Positions 33,699 to 43,265 of a DNA stretch of 64,000 nucleotides are shown in pieces. The stretch lies in assembly GCF_000426565.1 (NCBI RefSeq), contig NZ_KE384540.1, positions 1 through 64,000 on the forward strand. The letters are read 5' to 3'. Numbering within the stretch: the first letter of the stretch is position 1; each line of letters opens with the position of its first letter. The notes under the pieces are model-generated. The model searched no databases, was not told where the DNA came from, and was given only the letters and a program-made list of their open reading frames with translations. The position numbers and the translations under genes were made by a program. The stretch comes from Segatella albensis DSM 11370 = JCM 12258 (GTDB lineage: Bacteria > Bacteroidota > Bacteroidia > Bacteroidales > Bacteroidaceae).

Positions 33699-35424
33699 TA
33701 AACTTATGTCCTGATTGTAGGATGATACCTTGATAATCTGATGTTATACGTTGACCATTTATATTGTACATTGGGCGTTGCGGATCGAGTCGACTGCCAT
33801 TCTTTGTCGATGGGAAGTTGATAATTCCTGTAGATTTATTTTCAAGATAATCGAAAGTGATATTACCATCCGATTCCTTAATATTATATATAGGCTTGTC
33901 TATTATCGTGCCATTGATATCGATAGATAGAATGAAATCAAGTTGTGTGATGCCTGGATAAGGGTCACCTGCCAAATCTGTCCAATAATCCGTGTTGGTG
34001 ATATAGTCTGGATTCGTTTGGGCCTTTTCGTCATCAACGAGATACGAGGATGTAATCTTACCATCGGCAGGAAGTAAGGTGACGTCAGGGAATCCTTTAT
34101 TATTGTTGATACCGGAACTCATGTAGATAGTTCCATCATAAGCTATGCGGTAAACGAGAAGACCATGTCCTGGCATCTTGCTATACCAACCTTCTTGTTG
34201 GATATTCTGGAGTATGGCATATTTATTGGTGTTGCTACTTGGAATTTTATATGATTCTGTATGTTGTAAGGTAATCGTGGATGCCTGTTCTGGGATGGAA
34301 ATCATCTTATCCCATCCAAGTGCTTCTGTTTCCCAAGGAGTAAGTGGGGTAGGACAGTAGCCTTCGCCAGTATATTCCCCACCATCCATCAAATCCCAAT
34401 ACTCCATGGATTGGTCGTTATAGTTTTTGTAGTCGGAGAAATCGATAGTTGGATAAATATCAGGGAGTCCCATCGTATGGCAGAATTCATGACAGAATAG
34501 TCCGATGCCATTGAACATAATATATTTATCGGTAGGTCGCCCATTGAGTTCATTGTTGATGCCAAATCGATTCACGATGACGCCTTGATCTTTCGTTGTG
34601 ATTTTAGAAGAACCTAGGGTTCCGGATTTTGGCCATAGATAGTCACTACCAGCGCGGTTACTTTCTGAATAACCTGCATATATGATATATACGAGGTCGA
34701 CATTCCCATCACTATCAGAGTCGTAATCTTTGAAGTTGACAGAGGGATCAACGAGTTCTACAGCTTCTTTTATCATCTGTGTATAGTGGGAATCAGAACC
34801 GGCACTGTTGCTGCCATAGTAGTCATAATTTTTACTTACTGTTACAGGACCAACGATATCAAAGATGGGTGTAAATTTGCCCTTGGAGATGTCTTTGAAA
34901 TATTGGGCTACAGACCCATAGTTGTCATATTCGTTGTAAGTATTGTTATAATAATTGTAGGCATAGGCAGGATGTGGGCCATTGTCATTTATGTGGTTCA
35001 GGTAGATATTGAAATCATTCTTAGGGTCATTGCTCTTGAAATGCAAATCTTTAAAATTCACGAGTATCACTAGAGCGTGAGGTGAACCGGTGTGTGGAAA
35101 ATAAGAAGGAGTGGTGCTGCCTACGCTTACACGTGTGGTAGGATTTTGTTCTACGATAGCTTGTGAGCCTAAGCAATGTACCATTGAATTTTTGGGATAA
35201 CCGAAAGATGTTATCGTCAGTTGGTTGTTGCGAATGATACCTTGAAATACTCTTCCTGAAAAATCGGTGAACCAGTTGCATGATTCATTGCCATGCATCA
35301 CAAGGGTGATTAGGTTTCCATCTGGTCCGATTACGGTGAATGGCGTAGAATTGGCCTTGACTGCATACAGATGTATGGGCAGAAGGATGAAGACAAATGA
35401 TATAATGTAGTTTCTCAAGTTCAT
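33682..35424 (-). CDS. Secreted M6-family metallopeptidase
   Basis: The 580-residue protein has a signal peptide (residues 1-21, ending LYA) and a catalytic domain with HEFCHTMGLPD, the HExxHxxGxxD zinc motif of immune-inhibitor-A-like M6 peptidases, at about residues 308-318. Asp-rich repeats such as DYDSDSDGNVDLVYIIYAGY precede it, probably for calcium. The C-terminus PMYNINGQRITSDYQGIILQ is the short domain common at the end of exported Prevotella and Bacteroides proteins. It likely degrades extracellular proteins. A promoter with both boxes lies at 35472-35503. Confidence 0.87.
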   Translation of the reverse strand: MNLRNYIISFVFILLPIHLYAVKANSTPFTVIGPDGNLITLVMHGNESCNWFTDFSGRVFQGIIRNNQLTITSFGYPKNSMVHCLGSQAIVEQNPTTRVSVGSTTPSYFPHTGSPHALVILVNFKDLHFKSNDPKNDFNIYLNHINDNGPHPAYAYNYYNNTYNEYDNYGSVAQYFKDISKGKFTPIFDIVGPVTVSKNYDYYGSNSAGSDSHYTQMIKEAVELVDPSVNFKDYDSDSDGNVDLVYIIYAGYSESNRAGSDYLWPKSGTLGSSKITTKDQGVIVNRFGINNELNGRPTDKYIMFNGIGLFCHEFCHTMGLPDIYPTIDFSDYKNYNDQSMEYWDLMDGGEYTGEGYCPTPLTPWETEALGWDKMISIPEQASTITLQHTESYKIPSSNTNKYAILQNIQQEGWYSKMPGHGLLVYRIAYDGTIYMSSGINNNKGFPDVTLLPADGKITSSYLVDDEKAQTNPDYITNTDYWTDLAGDPYPGITQLDFILSIDINGTIIDKPIYNIKESDGNITFDYLENKSTGIINFPSTKNGSRLDPQRPMYNINGQRITSDYQGIILQSGHKFITSSK

Positions 35425-35471
35425 ATTGATTATAAATGTGGTAATTGTTTCATGTTTTTATAAATACATGA

Positions 35472-35503
35472 CAAAGATAATGGAAAAAATAAAAGATTGC
35501 AAA
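35472..35503 (-). promoter_or_regulatory. Promoter of the M6 peptidase gene
   Basis: The complements read TATCTTTG (35472-35479) and TTTG (35500-35503), separated by 20 bases. Confidence 0.65.
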
Positions 35504-35513
35504 TTTTAAGGCA

Positions 35514-35543
35514 TAAAAAAAGGCGACCAAATCTTGGCGCGCC
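35514..35543 (-). terminator. Terminator after tRNA-Phe
   Basis: On the minus strand AGGCGCGCCA and TTGGTCGCCT form a stem with an AGAT loop, followed by TTTTTTT. Confidence 0.75.
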
Positions 35544-35558
35544 TAATGAAAGGAGGAG

Positions 35559-35631
35559 TGGTACCTCTTGGAGTTGAACCAAGGACACATGGATTTTCAG
35601 TCCATTGCTCTACCACCTGAGCTAAGGTACC
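35559..35631 (-). tRNA. tRNA-Phe (GAA)
   Basis: The 73-base minus-strand sequence folds as a cloverleaf. The acceptor stem is GGTACCT/AGGTACC, the D-arm lies in TAGCTCAGGTGGTAGAGC, the anticodon stem is ATGGA/TCCAT with loop CTGAAAA (anticodon GAA), and the T-arm has GGTTCAA. The discriminator is A and CCA is not encoded. A canonical promoter and a terminator flank it. Confidence 0.95.
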
Positions 35632-35653
35632 GTCTTTTACTCGTTTGCGGGTG

Positions 35654-35684
35654 CAAAGGTATGAAAAGTTTTCGATATACCAAA
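35654..35684 (-). promoter_or_regulatory. tRNA-Phe promoter
   Basis: The complements read TTTG (35681-35684), a 19-base spacer, and TACCTTTG (35654-35661). Confidence 0.8.
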
Positions 35685-35766
35685 ATTTTTTCTTCACTTT
35701 TTTTGTTTTTATGTCAGAATCATTACAGTATATCCCTTTTATAGGAGTAAGAAGTCACAAAGTGAT

Positions 35767-36621
35767 TCATCGTTTCATACGATATTGTTGTGGAGTAATG
35801 CCGATATTTTTTTTGAATATACGGTTGAAATACGAGTTGTCGATATATCCCAGTGTCTCAGCAATGAATTTTATCGGTTGATTGGTGGTGACTAAGAGTA
35901 GTTCCGCTTTTTCAATTTTCTTGCGTGTGATATATACATTAGGTGTAGTACCCATATATTGTTTGAAGAGGCGGATGAAGTGATCTTTCGACATACAGGC
36001 TCGTTGGGCCAAGGCATCGATTTCTATGGCTTGGTCGAGATGACGTCGGATGTATCGCAGAGTATTGGCAATGCGATCGTCTTGGATGTCAACCTGTTGA
36101 TGAGCATATTTGAAAAAGTGTGACATAAGAATATAGATGATGCCACGTGCTTCTATATTGTCACACATACAGCAACGACTGTTGAGTTGGAGATTGTTGA
36201 CCAAAGTTTGATAATTGTTGTAGCTCTTTGGGTTGGATTCGGGAAGTTTAAGGAAAGGATAGATCGTGCAGAGACGTTTCATGAATTCTTCATCGGATGC
36301 TTGTGATTCAATTTCTACGGGAAAGGTGAAATCCTCGATGAAACTTTCTTCGTTGTCATTGTTTTCATAGATATGCAGATAGTAGTGGCAAAAATGACAT
36401 GTACAAGTATAACTGTGTCGTGTGTAGGCGGGAATAAAATATAGATGTCCTGGTGTGAGAGTATAATTTTGGTTTCCGATATCGATGGAAGCGCAGCCTT
36501 CTGTAACGAGGAATAGTCGTGCAAATGGGCTTCGTACGTTTTTCCAGTTCCAGTCGGCATTATGACAGGCATAGCCTACATTTAATGTAAGTAGATGTAA
36601 TTGGTCTATTGAGTAATTCAT
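35767..36621 (-). CDS. AraC-family transcription regulator of the adjacent uptake locus
   Basis: The 284-residue protein has an N-terminal cupin-like sensing domain (FLVTEGCASIDIGNQNYTLT, HLYFIPAYTRHSY) and a C-terminal double helix-turn-helix. The first helix pair is IEIDALAQRACMSKDHFIRL and the second IKFIAETLGYIDNSYFNRIF, ending PQQYRMKR. Simple one-component AraC regulators of this kind often control neighbouring sugar-uptake loci by binding a released sugar. It is divergent from the SusCD operon, with a 227-base control region that has repeated TCGATA motifs. Confidence 0.88.
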   Translation of the reverse strand: MNYSIDQLHLLTLNVGYACHNADWNWKNVRSPFARLFLVTEGCASIDIGNQNYTLTPGHLYFIPAYTRHSYTCTCHFCHYYLHIYENNDNEESFIEDFTFPVEIESQASDEEFMKRLCTIYPFLKLPESNPKSYNNYQTLVNNLQLNSRCCMCDNIEARGIIYILMSHFFKYAHQQVDIQDDRIANTLRYIRRHLDQAIEIDALAQRACMSKDHFIRLFKQYMGTTPNVYITRKKIEKAELLLVTTNQPIKFIAETLGYIDNSYFNRIFKKNIGITPQQYRMKR

Positions 36622-36799
36622 TTGCTTTATGGTTAATTATCAGATTATTTTCATTTGTACAAAATTAATGAAAATAGTGCTATCTTATGTCGATAAAGTA
36701 CTTTTTTCTCGTTACAAATTCTTTATGATTTGTTACATTATCGATATTCTTCTATTATTTTTCGATATCGTCATATAGTTTCTTTGGATGACAGAAATA

Positions 36800-36807
36800 T
36801 ATTTGCA
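36800..36807 (+). promoter_or_regulatory. -7 box of the SusCD operon
   Basis: TATATTTG lies 41 bases before the first gene. Several TCGATA sequences upstream (around 36690-36772) are possible regulator sites. The -33 box is poor, as expected for an activated promoter. Confidence 0.5.
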
Positions 36808-36848
36808 GTCGAATTACTTAATAATTATATTATGAAAATCAGTTAACC

Positions 36849-38156
36849 ATGAAGAAAGTTTTTGTGTTTTTATCTGTTGCTCTCCTGTTGGCATGTGAGA
36901 GCAAGGAAGACATCGAACTGTATCCAAAGGTTATCAACACGTATGATGCGAGTAAATCAGTATCGCTTACGTCTATTGATCCACCTTATGGCGGTATCAA
37001 TACACCGTTTATCGTGAATGGTAACTTCGGTGACAGTTTGAGCCAAATGAAAGTGTATTTCGGAAAGAAACCTGCAGTACTGGTGCGGACTAATGGTAGT
37101 TCGATACTGGGATTGGTACCTAAGTTAAATGCAGGAAAGCAGCAGATTTCCGTTGTATGCGGTAAGGACAGTGTAGTGGGGGAGAATGTCTTGTTTAAGT
37201 ATGAACAGACAAAATCGCTCAAGACATTGGCAGGTTCCTTTGGTGATGAGAAGAATCAAGATGGAGATTTAAATTCTGCCCGATTCAAAGAGGTATCGAA
37301 TATTGCTACCGTAAAGGGTAACAATTCAGACAATGTTATTGCCGTGGAGTCATGGTGGAATTCTCGTGTAAGTTTGGTGTCACCGGAAGATAATCAGGTA
37401 GTTACGCTTTCTACATCACATTGCTTTGGAACACCGGCTGTCGATAATACGCGAGAGAAATTCTATCTCGTTCAACATTGGGCGGATGACCGTACAATCT
37501 ATTCTTACTCTCGTAAGGAAAACTATGCGGAGAAGAATACCAACATCACGATTTCGAAGAATGATATGCCTGGACAAATCTGGTCGGGTGCTTTCCGAGA
37601 GAATGACAATGATCACCTATATTATCTAGATACGAATTGTAACTTTTGTGAGGTAGATCTGCCGAATTTGACATATCGTATGATCAAGTTGGAAGGAGAT
37701 AAACCTTTTGATTTCCGCGACCGTTGTCAGATGATTTATAGTAAATTCCACCATTGCTTCTTTGCCTCTTTTTATCAGATGGCCGGTATTTACAAAATCT
37801 ATGAAAACCAGGATGGAACTTGGCATATAGAGAAATATGCAGGATTCAATGGTAATGGTTCTAATACGGGACATAGACTGAAGGATGCCCAATTTATAGA
37901 ACCTTATGGTATGACAGTAACTTCTGACGGAGATATCTATGTGGTGAACCGTGCAGGTAGTTTTATCAACAAGATTTCTGGTGATCAGGTAGAAATTGTG
38001 GCAGGATCCCCAGGACAAAGTGGTCAGGTAAATTCCGATACCGAACCACTGGATGCTCGTTTTAATTCGCCTCAGGATATTGCAGTCGATAGTGAAGATA
38101 ACTTCTATATTGCTGGCGGATGGGATAGAACAATCAGAAAACTTAGTATAGAATAG
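36849..38156 (+). CDS. TIG/NHL-repeat surface lipoprotein
   Basis: The 435-residue protein has a lipoprotein signal (MKKVFVFLSVALLLAC, Cys16). An IPT/TIG immunoglobulin-like domain follows at about residues 40-115 (SIDPPYGGINTPFIVNGNFG). A beta-propeller of NHL type makes up the rest, with DAQFIEPYGMTVTSDGDIYV and DARFNSPQDIAVDSEDNFYI as repeats. Such lipoproteins are frequent in Bacteroidales glycan-uptake loci, where they bind glycan at the outer surface. It is first in the operon, 19 bases before the SusC gene. Confidence 0.82.
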   Translation: MKKVFVFLSVALLLACESKEDIELYPKVINTYDASKSVSLTSIDPPYGGINTPFIVNGNFGDSLSQMKVYFGKKPAVLVRTNGSSILGLVPKLNAGKQQISVVCGKDSVVGENVLFKYEQTKSLKTLAGSFGDEKNQDGDLNSARFKEVSNIATVKGNNSDNVIAVESWWNSRVSLVSPEDNQVVTLSTSHCFGTPAVDNTREKFYLVQHWADDRTIYSYSRKENYAEKNTNITISKNDMPGQIWSGAFRENDNDHLYYLDTNCNFCEVDLPNLTYRMIKLEGDKPFDFRDRCQMIYSKFHHCFFASFYQMAGIYKIYENQDGTWHIEKYAGFNGNGSNTGHRLKDAQFIEPYGMTVTSDGDIYVVNRAGSFINKISGDQVEIVAGSPGQSGQVNSDTEPLDARFNSPQDIAVDSEDNFYIAGGWDRTIRKLSIE

Positions 38157-38175
38157 CATAAACCTAAAAAATAAA

Positions 38176-41100
38176 ATGAAACATACAATAATTATCATTT
38201 TAGTGGCTCTGCTATGCCCTTTCCTTGGAGTGCATGCTCAGAATGAACTGGATGCTTCGGGATTGGTGATGACGGAACAGGGTGAAGAAATCATCGGTGC
38301 TACGGTGAGTGTAAAGGAGGTTCCGGGCAAGGGCGTAATCACGGATATGGACGGACGGTTCAAGTTGACCGGTATAAAACCGGGACAGACAATCGTGGTG
38401 TCGTATATCGGATATAAAAAGTATGAACAGAAACTAAATAAGAGTGATGCTCGTATGCGTATTGTACTCCATGAGGCTGTGGACAATATGGATGAGGTCG
38501 TCGTTGTCGGACAGGGTACCCAGCGTAAGATTTCTGTGACAGGTGCTATCACGAATGTGGAAGCTAAAGAACTTCACGTGCCTGCTACATCAGTATCTAA
38601 TATGTTGGGTTCTCGTGTTCCTGGTATTATCTCTGTGACGAGAAGTGGTGAACCGGGTAAGGACTATTCACAATTCTGGATTCGTGGTATCAGTACTTTT
38701 GGTGCTAACTCAAGTGCGCTGGTGTTGATTGACGGTATAGAAGGTGACTTAAATAAACTTGATCCAGAGGATATTGAGAGTTTTTCTATTCTAAAAGATG
38801 CATCGGCAACAGCCGTCTATGGTACTCGTGGTGCTAATGGCGTAGTACTGGTAACGACACGTAGAGGTAAGGCTGGTAAATTACGCATTGATGGTAAGAT
38901 TAACGTGAACTATTCGTACTCTCCACGAATGCCAGAATATGTGAATGCCTATGAATATGCTTCGTTAGCCAATGAGGCTGCAGTTTCACGTGGGCTTGAC
39001 CCAATCTTCAATAATGTAGATATGGCCCTCTTCAAGAATGGTATGGATCCAGATTTACATCCTAATGTAGATTGGCATGATGTGATTTTGCGTAACCATA
39101 CATGGTATCAGCAAGCTCACTTCAGTGCATCTGGTGGTGGTCAGGTGGCTCGTTATTATCTAAGTTTGGGTATGCTCAATAAGGATGGTATCTTCAAGCA
39201 GGATTCCAAACTTCAAGACCAAGATTCTAATGTTAAGTTCCGTCAGTATAACTTCCGTGCTAATGTGGATGTAAACCTAACACGTACTTCTACATTGACC
39301 TTAGGATTGGAAACGACGATACAGGATCGTAACTATCCGGGATATGGTGATAGTTCTGATGCTTTGTGGCAAGCTTGTTCTACGTTGACTCCTATCACGG
39401 TACCATTGGTCTATTCATCGGGGGAATATCCTGCTTATGGAGCTGACAACAATAAGATCAGTCCATATGTTTTGTTGAATATGACTGGTTATCGCCAATA
39501 TTATGGTAACAACACTAAATTGAATTTGGCCTATAATAAGGACTTGAGTTGTATTACGAAGGGTTTGTCGGCTACATTGCTTTTCAACTTTGATTCTAAC
39601 TCATCTCTTTCTGAAAGTCGTAGTAAATGGCCTGCTCTTTATTACACTACAAAGCGTAAACGTGATGGAGAACTTGATCTCATCAAGGTGCGTGATTATC
39701 AGAGTCAACAATATGCGAATGACAGATTTGTGGATCGCAAGTACTATTTCGAAGCTCATTTAAATTATGACCGTATCTTCAATAAAGATCATCGTGTTGG
39801 TGGTTTGGTACACTATTATCTCTCTGATTACAAATCATCTGGTAATACAACATTGCTTACGGCTATTCCAAAACGATATATTGGTTTATCAAGTAGGTTG
39901 ACCTATTCTTATAAAGATACCTATTTCGTAGAAGGTAACTTAGGTTATACTGGGTCAGAAGCTTTTGAAAAAGGTCATAAGTTTGGATTGTTCCCAGCCG
40001 TTTCCGGGGGATGGATCCCTACACAATATAAGGCTGTACGCCAGTTGTTGCCTTGGATGAGTTATCTGAAGTTCCGTTTGTCGTATGGTGAGGTAGGTAA
40101 TGATCAGATTTCGGGTAGTCGATTCCCTTATCTTTCTCTGATGGGTTCAGGAAGTTCTGGTCCTTGGAATTCTGGTTCTGGTATTACCGAGACACAGGTA
40201 GGTTCGAACAATCTAAGATGGGAGAAGGCCGTAAAGCAGAATCTCGGTATTGATATGAAACTATTTGGTGAACATATCGACCTGTCCGTAGATTTCTATA
40301 AGGATGTCCGTTCTGGTATTTATCAGCAGCGAGCAAGTATTCCTGCCGAAATGGGTCTAGCATCCATGCCATATGCTAATGTCGGAAAGATGAAGAGTTG
40401 GGGTGTGGATGGGCATATCTCTTACTTCCAACCTTTGGGTAAGGATGCAGGACTTACATTACGTGCTAACTTGACACAATCGAAGAATAAAGTATTGGAG
40501 TTTGAGGAGTCGATAAAGAGTTATCCATATCAGTATACAACGGGTTATACATGGGGTATACAGCGTGGACTTGTCGCACTCGGACTTTTCAAGGATGAGG
40601 ATGAAATCAGAAATTCTCCTCGACAGACCTTTGCTAGTGATGTGTTGCCTGGTGATATTAAATACAAGGATGTGAATGGTGACGGTGTAGTAAACTGGGA
40701 TGACCAGATACCATTGAAATATAGTAATGTGCCGGAGATACAATATGGTTTCGCTACAGAGGTGTATTGGAAGAACTGGACATTGAGTGTACTCTTTGGT
40801 GGTGTTTCTCATGTACAGTATTATGCCGGTGGCTCCGGTTATGTACCATTTGAAAATAAAGAGACTGGTAATATCCTGAAGATAGTAGCCGACCAGAACA
40901 ACCGTTGGACATCAGCAGCTTTCTCTGGTGACCCTTCTACAGAAAGAGCTGATGCTAAGTTCCCTCGTCTCTCATATGGTTCTAATGCTAATTCACAGGT
41001 ATATTCTACATTCTGGTTGCGCAATGGTGCATATCTCCGACTGAAGAATGTACAACTTACTTACAATCTAGACAAGTCTTTAGTGAAAAAACTCTATATG

Positions 41101-41247
41101 ACGAATGCTTCTATCAGTCTGATCGGTGAAAACCTGGCTCTCTGGGATCATGGTGACAAGATCTTCGATCCTTCACAGGCCAGTGGTAATGGTGCTGCTT
41201 ACCCATTGCAGCGTGTGTTCACTTTACAGATTAACGTATCATTCTAA
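38176..41247 (+). CDS. susC: SusC/RagA-family TonB-dependent outer-membrane transporter
   Basis: The 1023-residue protein has a signal peptide ending near VHA. A CarboxypepD_reg-like domain (GEEIIGATVSVKEVPGKGVI) follows, then a TonB box-like segment (MDEVVVVGQGTQRK, residues 96-109) and a plug domain (DIESFSILKDASATAVYGTR, GANGVVLVTTRRGK). A 22-strand barrel ending in a C-terminal Phe (LQINVSF) completes it. With the SusD partner it forms a pedal-bin transporter that imports oligosaccharides using TonB energy. The substrate cannot be predicted, since no glycoside hydrolase gene lies in the operon. Confidence 0.95.
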   Translation: MKHTIIIILVALLCPFLGVHAQNELDASGLVMTEQGEEIIGATVSVKEVPGKGVITDMDGRFKLTGIKPGQTIVVSYIGYKKYEQKLNKSDARMRIVLHEAVDNMDEVVVVGQGTQRKISVTGAITNVEAKELHVPATSVSNMLGSRVPGIISVTRSGEPGKDYSQFWIRGISTFGANSSALVLIDGIEGDLNKLDPEDIESFSILKDASATAVYGTRGANGVVLVTTRRGKAGKLRIDGKINVNYSYSPRMPEYVNAYEYASLANEAAVSRGLDPIFNNVDMALFKNGMDPDLHPNVDWHDVILRNHTWYQQAHFSASGGGQVARYYLSLGMLNKDGIFKQDSKLQDQDSNVKFRQYNFRANVDVNLTRTSTLTLGLETTIQDRNYPGYGDSSDALWQACSTLTPITVPLVYSSGEYPAYGADNNKISPYVLLNMTGYRQYYGNNTKLNLAYNKDLSCITKGLSATLLFNFDSNSSLSESRSKWPALYYTTKRKRDGELDLIKVRDYQSQQYANDRFVDRKYYFEAHLNYDRIFNKDHRVGGLVHYYLSDYKSSGNTTLLTAIPKRYIGLSSRLTYSYKDTYFVEGNLGYTGSEAFEKGHKFGLFPAVSGGWIPTQYKAVRQLLPWMSYLKFRLSYGEVGNDQISGSRFPYLSLMGSGSSGPWNSGSGITETQVGSNNLRWEKAVKQNLGIDMKLFGEHIDLSVDFYKDVRSGIYQQRASIPAEMGLASMPYANVGKMKSWGVDGHISYFQPLGKDAGLTLRANLTQSKNKVLEFEESIKSYPYQYTTGYTWGIQRGLVALGLFKDEDEIRNSPRQTFASDVLPGDIKYKDVNGDGVVNWDDQIPLKYSNVPEIQYGFATEVYWKNWTLSVLFGGVSHVQYYAGGSGYVPFENKETGNILKIVADQNNRWTSAAFSGDPSTERADAKFPRLSYGSNANSQVYSTFWLRNGAYLRLKNVQLTYNLDKSLVKKLYMTNASISLIGENLALWDHGDKIFDPSQASGNGAAYPLQRVFTLQINVSF

Positions 41248-41256
41248 TCAAGAAAA

Positions 41257-43254
41257 ATGATGATGAAATTATCTTTAGCCAAGTTTGGCAAGCTGGCGCT
41301 GCCTATGATTGCTGGCGCTGCTATATTTTCACTCAGTTCGTGTGGAGAGTCGTTCCTTGATATTGATAGCTATATTAATGACCAGGTGACTATCGACTCC
41401 GTCTTTACCTCCAAGACCCGCGTACTGCAATATATCAATGGTGCAGCTTCGTTTCTGCCCGATGAATCAAAAATCATTTCAGGAGGTTCTTATTCACCAA
41501 GTGGTTTGGCGGCTGATGAGGCTATTGTGCCTTGGGCTGATTGGAATCACCGTGGTTCCTATCTGATGATAGATGAGGTATCTGTAAACGATGTAAAGGG
41601 CTATGACATTTGGGAAAATATGTTCAAGGGTATCCGTAAGGCAAATATTTTGATACAGCGCATACCTGAATGTACAGAACTTACAGACCTTGAGCAGCGC
41701 GACTATATGGGACGTGCTTATTTTCTCAGGGCTTATTTCTATTATAGTTTGATGCGCCTTTATGGACCGGTGCCTATCTTGCCAGATACACCTTTTGCCA
41801 GTGATACACAGGCAGATGTAGCTTCGTATGAACGGTCGAGTTATGACGATTGTGTGGAGTATGTCTGCAAGAATTTCGAGAAGGCAGCCGAACTGTTGCC
41901 TGTACAGCGCGAAAAGGCATTCCTTTATTTGCCGACTCGTGGCGCAGCTCTTTCGTTTGCAGCACGATTAAGACTATACGATGCTTCTCCATTGTTTAAT
42001 GGTAATACCTATTATGCAGATTGGAAACGCACTGATGGTACGCCATTTATAGCACAGACCGAGGACAATACGAAATGGGGAAAGGCTGCTGCTCTCTATA
42101 AGCGTATCATCGATATGGGACGTTATCAGTTGAATACTGTAGAGAAGATTCAAACCACTTCTCGTGTGGCTGGTACTTTGCCATTACCATCAACAGTATC
42201 GAACAAACCATTTCCGAATGGTGCTGGGGATATCGACCCATATAAGAGTTATAAGTCAATCTTTGATGGAAGTATCGAACCAGAACATAATAAGGAGTTG
42301 ATATACTTCTGTCCACGAAGTGATGCTGATGACTGGACATTCTATCCAAACCCATTAGGCGGTATCAATGGTTATTCTGTTACGATAGATATGGTAGATT
42401 CTTATCGTATGGCTGATGGTCGACAGTATAGTGAAGCTACGGATGAAGAGAAATCGTGGAAAGCTGTAGGTGAAGGTAAGACTTTCTCGGAAGATTACGT
42501 GTTGGCTCCGGAGCGTGCGCATAGAGATGACAACCGTGAACCGAGATATTATGCGAGCATCGGTTTCAACTACTGTGTATGGCCTTGTACATCTTATACA
42601 GGTACAGAAGCGAAGAAAAACTTTGTGGCAACCTATTATAAAGATGGTAACAGTCAGCCTACAGGTACGGTAAAGGTAGACTATAACCGACTGGGATATA
42701 CTTGTAAGAAGTATGTCAATCAGGAAGATATTATGAACTGGCAAGGTTCACGTAAGGCAAAAACATATCCAATGATGAGATATGCAGAAATCTTGTTAGG
42801 ATATGTGGAGGCCATGAATGAGATGAAATCGCCTTATACCGACGAGGAAAACCATGTTACCGTGAGCCGTGATGTAGAACAGATGGTGTATTATTTTAAT
42901 ATGATACGTTATCGTGCAGGTCTTCCGGGTATCACTACTGCTGACGCTTCTGACTATGAAAAAATGAAGAGGTTGATAAAACAGGAATGGAAGGTGGAAT
43001 TTGCTTTCGAGGATCATCGCTATTATGACCTGCGTAGATGGAAAGATGCTCCAGAGGCAATGAACAAACCTGTTATGGGACTTGATGTAAGTGCCAAGTC
43101 TGCTGAACGTCAGCGATTCTATACCGTACGTGTATGGAATACAGAGAAAACCATGAAACGCTTGTTTAAGAACAAAATGTATTTCTATCCAATTCCTAAA
43201 GTAATTCTGCAGCGTAATGCTCGTTTGTGCCAGAATCCAGGTTGGACTGATTAA
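41257..43254 (+). CDS. susD: SusD/RagB-family outer-membrane lipoprotein
   Basis: The 665-residue lipoprotein has a signal sequence with lipobox LSSC near residue 29. Its helical tetratricopeptide-like fold is marked by GYDIWENMFKGIRKANILIQ, YFLRAYFYYSLMRLYGPVPI, YPMMRYAEILLGYVEAMNEM and the C-terminal EWKVEFAFEDHRYYDLRRW. All are typical of RagB/SusD. It caps the SusC barrel and captures glycan. It lies 9 bases after the SusC gene in the same operon. Confidence 0.95.
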   Translation: MMMKLSLAKFGKLALPMIAGAAIFSLSSCGESFLDIDSYINDQVTIDSVFTSKTRVLQYINGAASFLPDESKIISGGSYSPSGLAADEAIVPWADWNHRGSYLMIDEVSVNDVKGYDIWENMFKGIRKANILIQRIPECTELTDLEQRDYMGRAYFLRAYFYYSLMRLYGPVPILPDTPFASDTQADVASYERSSYDDCVEYVCKNFEKAAELLPVQREKAFLYLPTRGAALSFAARLRLYDASPLFNGNTYYADWKRTDGTPFIAQTEDNTKWGKAAALYKRIIDMGRYQLNTVEKIQTTSRVAGTLPLPSTVSNKPFPNGAGDIDPYKSYKSIFDGSIEPEHNKELIYFCPRSDADDWTFYPNPLGGINGYSVTIDMVDSYRMADGRQYSEATDEEKSWKAVGEGKTFSEDYVLAPERAHRDDNREPRYYASIGFNYCVWPCTSYTGTEAKKNFVATYYKDGNSQPTGTVKVDYNRLGYTCKKYVNQEDIMNWQGSRKAKTYPMMRYAEILLGYVEAMNEMKSPYTDEENHVTVSRDVEQMVYYFNMIRYRAGLPGITTADASDYEKMKRLIKQEWKVEFAFEDHRYYDLRRWKDAPEAMNKPVMGLDVSAKSAERQRFYTVRVWNTEKTMKRLFKNKMYFYPIPKVILQRNARLCQNPGWTD

Positions 43255-43265
43255 AGAATAATAGT